This document shows, piece after piece, positions 35,471-43,924 of a stretch of 64,000 bases of DNA. Origin of the DNA: Kineosphaera limosa NBRC 100340 (GTDB lineage Bacteria; Actinomycetota; Actinomycetes; Actinomycetales; Dermatophilaceae); NCBI RefSeq assembly GCF_000298215.1, contig NZ_BAHD01000017.1, positions 37,403 through 101,402 of the forward strand, written 5' to 3'. The notes below the pieces were generated by a model, which was not told the origin of the DNA, did no database searches, and saw nothing but the letters and a program-made list of their open reading frames with translations. How positions within the stretch are numbered: position 1 is the first letter of the stretch; each line of letters begins with the position of its first letter. A program made the translations under genes and the position numbers.

Positions 35471-36562
35471 ATGACGGAGACGACCGACTCGACGGTGCGG
35501 CTGCTGCGGCTCTTGGAGCTGCTGCAGCAGCATGCGGTGTGGACCGGCCCCGAACTGGCGGATCGACTCGAGGTGTCGGTGCGCGGGGTGCGGCGCGACG
35601 TGGCCCGGCTGCGCACGCTCGGCTACCCGGTGCACTCCGAGCGCGGTCTGGGCGGCGGTTACCGGCTGGCCGCCGGAAAGGCGATGCCCCCGCTGGTGCT
35701 CGACGACGAAGAGGCGGTCGCCGTCGCCGTGAGCCTGAGCCTGGCGGCGGGCGGCACGGTCTCCGGAGTGGAGGAGAGCGCGGCCCGCGCGCTGGCCAAG
35801 CTCGATCAGGTGGTGCCCAAGCGCCTGCGCGAACGCATCGATGCGGTGCGAGCGTCCACCGTGCGCGTCGGCTCCGGCACGGCCCCCGTCGACGCGGCGC
35901 TGTTGACGACCCTCGCCCGCGCCTGCCGCGACCGGGTGCAGGCGCGCTTCTCCTACCGTGCCGCGTCCCGGAGCCAGAACGGCACCGGATCGAGCGATGT
36001 CACCGCGACCGCGGGGGGCCCGGTCGCGGAGACCTCGGCCGCGGCGGGTTCGGCGGCAGCGGGTTCGGTGGCGGACTCCGGGGTGGGCAAGGGTGCCGCC
36101 TCCCCGGAGGCGGAGCGGCGGGTCGAGCCGGTGCGGCTGGTGGCGACGGGGCGTCGCTGGTACCTGTTCGCCTACGACCTCGACCGAGAGGACTGGCGCG
36201 TGTTCCGCCTCGACCGGATGAGTCAGGTGCACGCCACAACGTGGCGCTACCAGCCCCGCGCCGACACCCCCGACGCGATCGAGCATGTGAGCGCCGGAAT
36301 CAGCCGCCGCGCCTATCGCCACGAGGCGGTCGTGCGCGTGCACGCGGACTGCCAGCAGGTGCGTGACCAGTTCGGCCCCACCGTCGCCAGCGTGGAGGCC
36401 GACGGTCCCGACGCGTGCCTCCTGCGCACCGGCGCCGACGACCTGCGCACCGTCGCTGCCTACCTGGCCTTCCTGCCGTGGGACTTCGAGGCGCTCGCCC
36501 CGCCGGAACTGAGCACCGCCCTACGCGACGTCGCCGACCGTCTCCAGGCGGCCGGCCGCTGA
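35471..36562 (+). CDS. WYL-domain transcriptional regulator (YafY type)
   Basis: A 363-residue regulator with an N-terminal winged helix (LLRLLELLQQHAVWTGPELA, GVRRDVARLRTLGYPVHSERG) and a WYL ligand domain (RRWYLFAYDLDREDWRVFRL). Between helix and WYL motif there is a Gly/Ala/Ser-rich insertion of about 50 residues (about 170-220) that most family members lack; it keeps the frame. The C-terminal WCX domain follows. It diverges from the DinB gene. Confidence 0.9.
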   Translation: MTETTDSTVRLLRLLELLQQHAVWTGPELADRLEVSVRGVRRDVARLRTLGYPVHSERGLGGGYRLAAGKAMPPLVLDDEEAVAVAVSLSLAAGGTVSGVEESAARALAKLDQVVPKRLRERIDAVRASTVRVGSGTAPVDAALLTTLARACRDRVQARFSYRAASRSQNGTGSSDVTATAGGPVAETSAAAGSAAAGSVADSGVGKGAASPEAERRVEPVRLVATGRRWYLFAYDLDREDWRVFRLDRMSQVHATTWRYQPRADTPDAIEHVSAGISRRAYRHEAVVRVHADCQQVRDQFGPTVASVEADGPDACLLRTGADDLRTVAAYLAFLPWDFEALAPPELSTALRDVADRLQAAGR

Positions 36563-36654
36563 CCCGCGGCAGGTCCGGGGACCAGCTCCTTGGCCCGATG
36601 CCCGACTCTTGTGCCGAACGACGCCCACAAAGGGTGGGCGTGGTGGCGGGGGCT

Positions 36655-37032
36655 TCAGTCCTTGAGGGCCTTGGTCAGGGCGCTTTCGATCTGATCGTCG
36701 GGGGTGCCCAGGTGGCGGGCGCCGTCAACGTAGGCCCGGGCGAGCTCGGCAAGTTGGGTGCGGCGTTGGGCAGCGGTCAAGGTGTTGCGTTGGGCGGCGA
36801 CGCGGGTGCCTGCGCCGCGGGCGGTGGTCACCAAGCCGTCGGCCCCGAGCATGCGGTAGGCGCGGGCGACAGTGCCGGTGGCCAGGGCCAGGTCGTCGGC
36901 GAGGCGACGGACCGGGGCCAGGCGGGTGCCCTCGGCGAGCGTGCCGGCCGTGATGAGCCGCGCCAGTTGACGGCGCAGCTGCTCGTACGGGGGAGTCGGG
37001 TCGGCGAGGTCGATCCGTACCGAGGCGTTCAT
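36655..37032 (-). CDS. GntR-family regulator, YtrA-like
   Basis: A 125-residue regulator with a winged helix (PPYEQLRRQLARLITAGTLA, RLAPVRRLADDLALATGTVA) and a short C-terminal tail without a large ligand domain, as in the YtrA subgroup. ATG 37032 has AGGAG upstream and is preferred over a longer frame. A palindrome at 37085-37112 lies just upstream and may be its operator. Confidence 0.88.
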   Translation of the reverse strand: MNASVRIDLADPTPPYEQLRRQLARLITAGTLAEGTRLAPVRRLADDLALATGTVARAYRMLGADGLVTTARGAGTRVAAQRNTLTAAQRRTQLAELARAYVDGARHLGTPDDQIESALTKALKD

Positions 37033-37084
37033 GTCGGCTCCTGACGTCATTGTCTGCGCGGCCGCTGCATGTCCTGCGCCCCAA

Positions 37085-37112
37085 GTACCTGGCACAACGA
37101 TGTGTCAGGTAC
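37085..37112. promoter_or_regulatory. Imperfect 28-bp palindrome upstream of the GntR gene
   Basis: Arms GTACCTG-G-CACA and TGTG-T-CAGGTAC surround ACGA. The site is 53-80 bases upstream of the GntR start, and the divergent hydrolase starts at 37271. It is a good candidate autoregulatory operator. Confidence 0.55.
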
Positions 37113-37270
37113 CAAGGACAAGGTCGATCGTTGCGCACTTGTAGCGTCCGGACAAGACAGGCGCGCCGGGAGTCACACACCGCGCGGCCATCGCGGCGGC
37201 CGCTACGGGTCCGCGCCGGCGCTGACCCGCTTCGCGCGGTGGAGAGCTGCGGTCGTTCTAGAGTGAAAGC

Positions 37271-37816
37271 ATGGTGGTCTACGAGGGCGACGAGCGGCGG
37301 GTGGCGTCCCTGCTGCCCGGCCGGGGGTACACGCCGAATGCGCCGCTGCTGCACTTCACCAGGCGGATCCTGCGCGACCACGGCTGGACAGTCCGGGAGC
37401 ATTGGTGGTCCCGCGGGCAGGCCATGTCGACCTCGGCCGCCGTCGGCGAGGCCGCGCGCTTCGTCGAAGGAGCCGGCGACCCGCTGCTGCACCTGATCGT
37501 CGGCAAGTCGCTGGGCACGGTGGCCGCCCCCGTCGCCGTCGCCACATCGGCCCCGGCGATCTGGTTCACACCGCTGTTCGAGGAGCCCGTCGTGCGGGCT
37601 GCCCTCGACGAAACCCTCGAGCCGACGCTGCTGGTCGGCGGCAGCGACGACCCGACGTGGAACCGGCAGGCCGCCGACGCCACCCGTTGCCAGGTGCACG
37701 AGGTCGGCGGCGGCGATCAGGCCCTCGAGATCCCCGGCTCCGTGCGGGACTCCCTCAAGGCCCTCGAATCGGTCATGCGCAGAGTCGAGGACTTCATCGC
37801 TGGCCTCGAGTACTGA
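37271..37816 (+). CDS. Alpha/beta-hydrolase-like protein
   Basis: A 181-residue protein with an alpha/beta hydrolase core. The nucleophile elbow is HLIVGKSLGTVAAP (Ser in GKSLGT), and the acid/His region includes PTLLVGGSDDPTW and VHEVGGGDQALEIPG. It is short for the superfamily and similar to small dienelactone-hydrolase-like proteins. The catalytic His is not obvious, so the activity is uncertain. It diverges from the GntR gene. Confidence 0.7.
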   Translation: MVVYEGDERRVASLLPGRGYTPNAPLLHFTRRILRDHGWTVREHWWSRGQAMSTSAAVGEAARFVEGAGDPLLHLIVGKSLGTVAAPVAVATSAPAIWFTPLFEEPVVRAALDETLEPTLLVGGSDDPTWNRQAADATRCQVHEVGGGDQALEIPGSVRDSLKALESVMRRVEDFIAGLEY

Positions 37817-37856
37817 ACCGGCCGACCCGCCAGGTGGCGCCGCCCCTGCAGCAGCA

Positions 37857-38789
37857 TCACCAGGTGGCGCCCCCGCACTCGGACTCGGGCGTCGACTCCA
37901 CCTGCAACGTGGCGTGTTCGATGTCGAAGCGCTCGCGTAGCAGGGCGCTCGCCTGCCCGAGGGCGTCCTCCTTGCAGTCCGGGGCGACGACCAGATGCGC
38001 GGTCGCCACGTTCATCCCGCTCGTCAGCTGCCACACGTGCAGGTCGTGCACCTCGATGACCCCGGCTACCCTCTCCAACTCGACGCCCAACTGCCGCGGA
38101 TCCAGCCCCGCCGGAGCGTGCTGACCGAGCACCGCGAGCACCTCGCGACCCAAGAAGAGCGCGCGCACCGCCACGAAGATAGCGATGGCCAGCGCGATCG
38201 CCGTGTCCCACCACGCACTGCCGGTGGCTCGCACGAGCAGCGCGGCGACGATGACGCCCACCGATCCGAGCGTGTCGGCGAGCACCTCCAGGTAGGCGCC
38301 CTTGACGTTCAGGCTCTCCTTCGACCCGGCCCGCAGCAGCGCCAGGCACATGAGGTTTACGACGAGGCCCAGCGTGCCGACGACGAGCATGATCTCGTAG
38401 GCCGGATCGACGGCGGCGCCGATGCGCCCGATCGCCTCCACGGTGATGAACACCGCGACGCCGAGCATGACGAGCACTGCGAAGCCGGAGGCGAAGACCT
38501 CGGCGCGGTAGGAGCCGAAGGTGCGTCGACCCGTCGTGTCGGGGCGGGTGGCGATGCGGGTTGCGACGAGGGCGGCGCCGAGGGTCACGACGTCGGCCGC
38601 CATGTGTCCCGCGTCGCTGATGAGCGCCAGGGAGTTGGCCACGATGCCAGCGACCAGTTCGACGACGAAGAACGTCGCGACGAGCCCGAACGCGACGGCG
38701 AGCCGCCAGCGATGCCGACCCGCGGCCGTCACCGTGTGGCCGTGCGTGTGGCCGTGCTTGTGGCCGTGCGCGTGCGTGTGCCCGCTCAC
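37857..38789 (-). CDS. Cation diffusion facilitator transporter (CzcD-like)
   Basis: A 310-residue CDF metal exporter with six transmembrane helices. The His-rich start (HTHAHGHKHGHTHGH) is typical of Zn/Cd/Co exporters, metal-site residues appear in NSLALISDAGHMAADV and YLEVLADTLGSVGVI, and a cytoplasmic C-terminal domain ends with CGG. The start is GTG 38789, overlapping the stop of the ArsR gene as GTGA, so the two are co-translated. Expression should rise when ArsR senses metal. Confidence 0.92.
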   Translation of the reverse strand: MSGHTHAHGHKHGHTHGHTVTAAGRHRWRLAVAFGLVATFFVVELVAGIVANSLALISDAGHMAADVVTLGAALVATRIATRPDTTGRRTFGSYRAEVFASGFAVLVMLGVAVFITVEAIGRIGAAVDPAYEIMLVVGTLGLVVNLMCLALLRAGSKESLNVKGAYLEVLADTLGSVGVIVAALLVRATGSAWWDTAIALAIAIFVAVRALFLGREVLAVLGQHAPAGLDPRQLGVELERVAGVIEVHDLHVWQLTSGMNVATAHLVVAPDCKEDALGQASALLRERFDIEHATLQVESTPESECGGATW

Positions 38790-39169
38790 CGCGGCTCCAG
38801 CCCCGTGGGGTGGCTGACGTGGGTGCGGCTCACCTCGAGCAGCATCCGAACGTGGCTGTCGGCCAGCCGGTAGAAGACGTTGCGGCCCTCTCGTCGCCCG
38901 TCGACGACGTCGGCGCCACGCAGCAGCCGCAACGCCTGCGAGACGGTGGTTTCGCTCGTCCCCGTGGCGGCCGCCAGGTCGCAGACGCACAGCTCACCGG
39001 CCTCCAGCAGGGCATAGAGCAGTCGGGCGCGGGTGGGGTCGCCGAGCAGTTTGAAGAGCGCGGCGACCGTCGCCACCTCGGCCGGTGCGGGCGCATTGCG
39101 GACCACTCGCTCTACGGCCTCCGGGTGCACGCACTCCGGGGCGGCGCTGGGGTCGGTTGTGGCTGTCAT
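38786..39169 (-). CDS. ArsR/SmtB-family metal sensor
   Basis: A 127-residue winged-helix repressor. The helix with the metal cysteines reads ELCVCDLAAATGTSETTVSQ, the CxC motif of the ArsR/CmtR type, and extra ligands may come from ECVHPEAVE at the N terminus. It heads the operon with the CDF exporter. The AT-rich gap upstream contains a half site ATATGAACA (39197-39205), as in SmtB/CmtR operators. Confidence 0.9.
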   Translation of the reverse strand: MTATTDPSAAPECVHPEAVERVVRNAPAPAEVATVAALFKLLGDPTRARLLYALLEAGELCVCDLAAATGTSETTVSQALRLLRGADVVDGRREGRNVFYRLADSHVRMLLEVSRTHVSHPTGLEPR

Positions 39170-39196
39170 GGCAGCTCCTCATCACAAGAACTGAAT

Positions 39197-39205
39197 ATAT
39201 GAACA
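39197..39205. promoter_or_regulatory. ArsR/SmtB-type operator half site
   Basis: ATATGAACA matches the left half of the ATATGAACAxxTGTTCAT consensus; the right half is degenerate (GATGAT). It lies 28 bases upstream of the ArsR start and 50 bases upstream of the divergent methyltransferase-like gene. Confidence 0.45.
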
Positions 39206-39254
39206 GATGATAAGGTGTTGGCTCGTTGTTCGTCGACCAGGTGGGAGAACCGTG

Positions 39255-39881
39255 ATGGACGTGACACTGCGGGCGGGTCTGGCGCTCGCCGCCTACGTCC
39301 TGGTGCTGGGGCTGACCTTCGGAGTGCGCGCCGCGCGGCAGCGAGCGCAGACCGGCGACAGCGGGCTGCGCGGGATCACCGGCAGGCCCTGGTCGCCGGA
39401 GTGGTTGGGCGGCGTGTTCTTCGTCGTCGCGCTCGTGTTGTTCGCGGTCTCACCGGTGGTGGCGATGCTGGGTTGGATGCCCGTGTTGGCGGGGGCATTC
39501 TGGTCGTCGGTCTGGCCGGTGCTGCTCGGGTGGCTGCTGGTCGTCGCAGGTACGGGCTACGTGCTGTGGTCGCAGGCGGCGATGGGCCACTCGTGGCGGG
39601 TCGGCGTCGATCACGGGGAGCGCACCGAGTTGGTCACCTCGGGCCCCTTCGCGCAGGTGCGCAACCCGGTGTTCTCCGGAATTGTTGCAGCGGCGACGGG
39701 ATTCGCCCTGCTGGTGCCGGGCTGGTTCGCGCTCGCGGCCCTGCTCATGCTCGTCGCCGCGATCCGTCTACAGGTGCGCCATGCTGAGGAGCCCTACCTG
39801 CTGGCCACCCACGGCGAGGCCTACCGCCGGTATGCCGCCTCCACCGGCCGCTTCCTGCCGGGTGTGGGCTGCCTGCGCTGA
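39255..39881 (+). CDS. Isoprenylcysteine carboxyl methyltransferase-family protein
   Basis: A 208-residue membrane protein with four or five hydrophobic segments. The C-terminal signature is clear: WRVGVDHGERTELVTSGPFA, RNPVFSGI, and HAEEPYLLATHGEAYRRYAA. These mark the ICMT/phospholipid methyltransferase (PEMT-like) fold. The substrate in bacteria is unknown. ATG 39255 follows GGGAGAACC. It diverges from ArsR, so it could belong to the same metal response. Confidence 0.85.
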   Translation: MDVTLRAGLALAAYVLVLGLTFGVRAARQRAQTGDSGLRGITGRPWSPEWLGGVFFVVALVLFAVSPVVAMLGWMPVLAGAFWSSVWPVLLGWLLVVAGTGYVLWSQAAMGHSWRVGVDHGERTELVTSGPFAQVRNPVFSGIVAAATGFALLVPGWFALAALLMLVAAIRLQVRHAEEPYLLATHGEAYRRYAASTGRFLPGVGCLR

Positions 39882-39950
39882 GATCGGCAGAGGATTAATG
39901 GTCTAAAGCAGGCAAATCAGGCGTCCGCCGGAGACTCCAGGCTCCACACC

Positions 39951-40007
39951 CGAAAGATAGTGTTCGCTTTTACAGGCCTGACCGTGTAAAAGCGAACACT
40001 ATCTTTG
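39951..40007. terminator. Long hairpin between convergent genes (copy B)
   Basis: Arms CGAAAGATAGTGTTCGCTTT... (39951-39974) and the complement at 39985-40007 form a 23-base stem with a ten-base loop. The arms match copy A at 18617-18674 almost exactly. It sits between two convergent genes and should act as a two-way terminator. Confidence 0.75.
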
Positions 40008-40032
40008 GGCGCCGGCGGCCGGTTCCGCTCGC

Positions 40033-40434
40033 TCAGCCCTCGACGATCCGCTTGATCGCGCTCATGGTGTCTTGCAACCCGGCGCGCACAGCGTCGGCGT
40101 CGCCCCGCTCGCTGGTGATTCGCACGATGAGCCGAGAGCCGCCGTCCTGGGGGTCAACGTCGAAGGTGCCCTTGTAGCCGTTCCGGCCGCCGACGGATCC
40201 CCACGAGAACATGCGACCGGGCTTGTCGACGCGCGTCCAGGCGCGACCCTTGACCTCGACCTGCTTGCCCGGCTCGATCATCGGGCAGGCGGTCACCTCG
40301 ACCGCACCATCGCCGATCTCCTCGACCGCGGTCAATCGCGGCATGTAACGCGGGAGGTTCGACACATCAGCCAGGTAGTCGAACAGCAGGCCAGGCGCAA
40401 CGGCGATATCGATGGAGTCGGTGTACTCGGGCAT
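40033..40434 (-). CDS. SRPBCC/polyketide cyclase-like protein
   Basis: A 133-residue START-like fold protein beginning MPEYTDSIDIAVAPGLLFDY, followed by LPRYMPRLTAVEEIG and a late VDPQDGGSRLIVRITSE. Such domains bind hydrophobic ligands. ATG 40434 was chosen because homology begins there. Confidence 0.85.
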   Translation of the reverse strand: MPEYTDSIDIAVAPGLLFDYLADVSNLPRYMPRLTAVEEIGDGAVEVTACPMIEPGKQVEVKGRAWTRVDKPGRMFSWGSVGGRNGYKGTFDVDPQDGGSRLIVRITSERGDADAVRAGLQDTMSAIKRIVEG

Positions 40435-40559
40435 GCCCCCAAGCCTGTACCCAGCCGACGGCGAGTCGGACGGGACCACGGTCCCCTTGACTGGTCACAG
40501 TCGCGACCGGCGGACGGGCGTGCGCCGGCTGCGGCACCCAGCCCCGGTAGCCTGAACGG

Positions 40560-43500
40560 GTGCTCACCATGCAAGACGCGCTGCGCCGACTCTCCGACTA
40601 CTGGACCGACCTGGGCTGCCTGACCTGGCAGCCGTTCAACACCGAGGTCGGTGCCGGGACGATGAACCTGGCAACGGTGCTGCGGGTGCTGGGTCCCGAG
40701 CCGTGGGATGTCGCCTACGTCGAGCCCAGCGTGCGGCCCGACGACTCGCGTTACGGGCAGAACCCGAATCGCCTGCAGACGCACACGCAGTTCCAGGTCA
40801 TTCTCAAGCCCGAGCGCGGCGACCCCCAGGAGCTCTACCTGGGCAGCCTCGAGGCGCTGGGCGTCGACCTGAGCGCCCACGACGTGCGCTTCGTCGAGGA
40901 CAACTGGGCGCAGCCGGCGATCGGTGCGTGGGGCCTGGGCTGGGAGGTCTGGCTCGACGGCATGGAGATCACCCAGTTCACGTACTTCCAGCAGGTCGGC
41001 GGGCAAGACCTCGATCCCGTGCCGGTGGAGCTCACCTATGGCATGGAGCGCATTCTCATGGCCATCCAGGGCGTGACGCACTTCAAGGACATCGTCTACG
41101 CGACGAAGATCGACGGCACCGAGGTCACCTACGGCGAGGCCCTGGGTCAGCAGGAATACGAGATGAGCCGGTACTACCTCGACGACGCCGACGTCGAGAC
41201 CAACCGCAGCCTCTACGAGTCGTACGTCGCCGAGGCCGGCCGAATGGTGGAGGCGCGGCTGCCGGTGCCGGCGCACTACTTCATCCTCAAGTCCAGTCAC
41301 GCGTTCAACGTGCTCGACGCCCGCGGGGCGATCAGCACGACCGAACGGGCGCAGGCGTTCGGCACGATGCGCCGGCTGATGCGCGACACGGCCGCGCTCT
41401 GGGTGGAGCGGCGCACCGAGCTGGGGCTGCCGCTGCTCAAGGAGTCGGCGGCCACGGTTCTCGAACTCCCTTCTGTTCCGGCCGAATTGCCGCAGGATCC
41501 ACAGACGTTCGCACTCGAGATCGGCGTGGAGGAGCTGCCGCCGCACGTGCTGCCCGCGACGATCGAGCAGGTCCGCGAGTCGGTGACGAGCCTGTTGGGC
41601 GCCGCGCGCCTGGAGCACGGGGCGATCAGTGTCGAAGGCACGCCGCGCCGGATCGTGCTGACCGTCGAGGCCGTCGCCGCGCGCGAACCGGATGCGGTGG
41701 AGCACCGTAAGGGCCCGAAGTGGGCAGCCGCATTCGACGCCGACGGCAATCCGAGCAAAGCGCTGCAGGGCTTCATGCGTGGCCAGGGTGTGGCCCTCGA
41801 GGCGGTCGAGAAGATCGAGATCGGCGGCAACGAGCACGCGGCGGTCGCGACCACTCGGGTCGGCCGGGGCGCGCTGGAGGTGCTCGGCGAGATCGTCGCG
41901 CAGACCGTGGCCGGGCTGCGGGCGGAGAAGAACATGCGCTGGTCCGACCCGGAGTTGAGCTTCAGCCGGGCGATCCGCTGGCTCGTGGCGCTGTGGGGCC
42001 CGGTCGTCGTGCCGGTCGCGGTGTCGCAGTTGGTGGCCGGGCGCACGACCTACTTGCAGCGCACGACCGGCGGGGCGGTGTCGGCGACCCGTTCGGACGG
42101 GGCGGCGCTGGGGCGCGTCGAGATCGCGACGGCCGAGGATCTATCGCCGACGATCGCCTCCGGGAGCATCGAGTTGTCGACGAAGCTGCGCCGTGCGGCC
42201 GTCGTCGAGCAGGCCGTGGCGCTCGCCTCCGGGGTCGGCGGCGTGGTCGACGTCGAGGGCGAGGCCGACCTCGTCGACGAGATCACCAACCTCGTCGAGG
42301 ACCCGCACGGCGTGCTGGGCCACTTCGATGAGCGCTACCTCGAGCTGCCCGATCGGGTGCTCGTCACCGTCATGCGTAAGCACCAGCGGTACCTGCCGGT
42401 GCGCGACGCCTCCGGGGCGCTCCTGCCGCACTTCGTGACGATGGCCAACGGTTTGTGCGACGACGACGTGGTGCGCGCCGGCAACGAGTCGGTGCTGCGG
42501 GCCCGCTACGAGGACGCCCTGTTCTTCTGGAATGCCGACCTGAAGACCGAGTCGGTGGATTCGTTCGTGCCGGGCCTCGAGGCGCTGACCTTCGAGAACC
42601 GGCTGGGTTCGGTGGGGCAGCGGGCGCGGCGCATCGCCGACGTTGCGACCTGGCTCGCCGACCGGGTTGGGCTCGCCGAGTCCGAGCGCGAGACCCTCAC
42701 GCGCGCGGGTCAACTCGCCAAGTTCGACCTGGCCACGCAGATGGTCGTGGAGATGAGTTCGCTGGCGGGTTTCGTCGCCCGCGAGTACGCGCTCCGCAAG
42801 GGCGAGACGCCGTTCGTCGCCGACGCGCTCGCGGAGATGGAGATGCCGCACACGAGCGCCGACGCCGTGCCGGCCTCGACTCCGGGGACCCTGCTCGCGC
42901 TCGCCGACCGGTTCGACCTGCTGGCCGCGATGTTCGGGCTGGGAGCCAAGCCGACCGGCTCCTCGGATCCGTTTGGGCTGCGGCGTGCGGCGCTGGGTGT
43001 CGTGCGGATCCTGCGGGAGAAGCCGGAGCTTGCGATCAGCGTGCGCGACGGCCTGGACGACGCGGCCGTGCGGCTGCGCGAACAGGGCGTGACGTGCGAC
43101 GCGGCCGCCATGGATGCGGCGGAGGAGTTCACGATCGGCCGGTACGCGCAGCTGCTGCGCGACGAGGGGGTGTCGGCGGATGTCGTGACGGCGGTGCTGC
43201 CGTCGGCCGACCGGCCCGGTGTGGCGGACGCTCACGTGGCTGCGCTGACCGCGCTGGCGACCGATGCGGACTTCCGCGCGCTCGTCGAGGCGATCGTGCG
43301 GATCACCCGAATCGTCCCGGCGGAGACAACGCCGAGCTACGACGCGTCGCTGCTCACCGAGCCCGCCGAGGCCGCCCTCGCGCAGGCCGTCGAGGCGACC
43401 CTCCAGTCGGACGACTTGCACTCCTTCGCCCGCGGCCACGCCGGGCTCGTCGCCCCGATCGCGACGTTCTTCGAAGACATCCTGGTCATGGCCGACGACC

Positions 43501-43598
43501 CGGCCCTCAAGGCCGCCCGCCTCGGGCTCCTCGCCACGATCGTCGCCAAGGCGCCGATGAACCTGGACTGGAAGGCCGTCGACGCGGCGACGTCGTAG
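40560..43598 (+). CDS. glyQS: Fused alpha-beta glycyl-tRNA synthetase
   Basis: A 1012-residue protein that joins both chains of the bacterial heterotetrameric glycyl-tRNA synthetase. Residues 1-300 are the alpha (catalytic) chain: MQDALRRLSDYWTDLGCLTW, FNTEVGAGTMNLATVLRVLG, ELTYGMERILMAIQGV and AHYFILKSSHAFNVLDARGA. Residues from about 320 (FALEIGVEELPPHVLPAT) to the end are the beta chain with its HD-like middle and anticodon domain. Most actinobacteria use the unrelated single-chain enzyme of the eukaryotic type, so this fused form is unusual. The start is GTG 40560, or ATG three codons later. Confidence 0.93.
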   Translation: MLTMQDALRRLSDYWTDLGCLTWQPFNTEVGAGTMNLATVLRVLGPEPWDVAYVEPSVRPDDSRYGQNPNRLQTHTQFQVILKPERGDPQELYLGSLEALGVDLSAHDVRFVEDNWAQPAIGAWGLGWEVWLDGMEITQFTYFQQVGGQDLDPVPVELTYGMERILMAIQGVTHFKDIVYATKIDGTEVTYGEALGQQEYEMSRYYLDDADVETNRSLYESYVAEAGRMVEARLPVPAHYFILKSSHAFNVLDARGAISTTERAQAFGTMRRLMRDTAALWVERRTELGLPLLKESAATVLELPSVPAELPQDPQTFALEIGVEELPPHVLPATIEQVRESVTSLLGAARLEHGAISVEGTPRRIVLTVEAVAAREPDAVEHRKGPKWAAAFDADGNPSKALQGFMRGQGVALEAVEKIEIGGNEHAAVATTRVGRGALEVLGEIVAQTVAGLRAEKNMRWSDPELSFSRAIRWLVALWGPVVVPVAVSQLVAGRTTYLQRTTGGAVSATRSDGAALGRVEIATAEDLSPTIASGSIELSTKLRRAAVVEQAVALASGVGGVVDVEGEADLVDEITNLVEDPHGVLGHFDERYLELPDRVLVTVMRKHQRYLPVRDASGALLPHFVTMANGLCDDDVVRAGNESVLRARYEDALFFWNADLKTESVDSFVPGLEALTFENRLGSVGQRARRIADVATWLADRVGLAESERETLTRAGQLAKFDLATQMVVEMSSLAGFVAREYALRKGETPFVADALAEMEMPHTSADAVPASTPGTLLALADRFDLLAAMFGLGAKPTGSSDPFGLRRAALGVVRILREKPELAISVRDGLDDAAVRLREQGVTCDAAAMDAAEEFTIGRYAQLLRDEGVSADVVTAVLPSADRPGVADAHVAALTALATDADFRALVEAIVRITRIVPAETTPSYDASLLTEPAEAALAQAVEATLQSDDLHSFARGHAGLVAPIATFFEDILVMADDPALKAARLGLLATIVAKAPMNLDWKAVDAATS

Positions 43599-43924
43599 GC
43601 GCCGCGCCGGGCCAAGCCTGATCCACAGACCGTGGAGCTGGTGGAGTCGCCCATCGTCCACCTGCGCGTGCCCAACACGGGCATCGAAGCCTCCGTGAGC
43701 CGTCGATACCAAACGTCATTCCAGCCTCATGCCAATAGTGGCTAGAACGACGATCGCATGACGACGAGGGACGTGGTGGAGGCGTGACGGACACCCAGGA
43801 GATGGTTGACGCGTTGAGGGCGCGCGGTGCCGAGAGCGGCCTCAGGCCGCTACAGCGGGTCTTACATTCGTGGGGCGACGGCGACGGCGTCGGTGTCCTG
43901 GACTTGCACGCCGCCACCGTCTGA
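43599..43924. other. Intergenic region; possible 46-codon frame
   Basis: These 326 bases separate the glycyl-tRNA synthetase and AraC genes. A plus-strand frame GTG 43784 to TGA 43924 would encode 46 residues starting VTDTQEMVDALRARGAES; it follows GGTGGAGGC but has no recognisable homology. It may be a remnant or nothing. Confidence 0.3.

Noticed and set aside
43507..43917. Minus-strand frame of 136 codons after the glycyl-tRNA synthetase
   Set aside because: It overlaps the end of that gene on the other strand and has a Ser/Pro/Arg-rich shadow composition.
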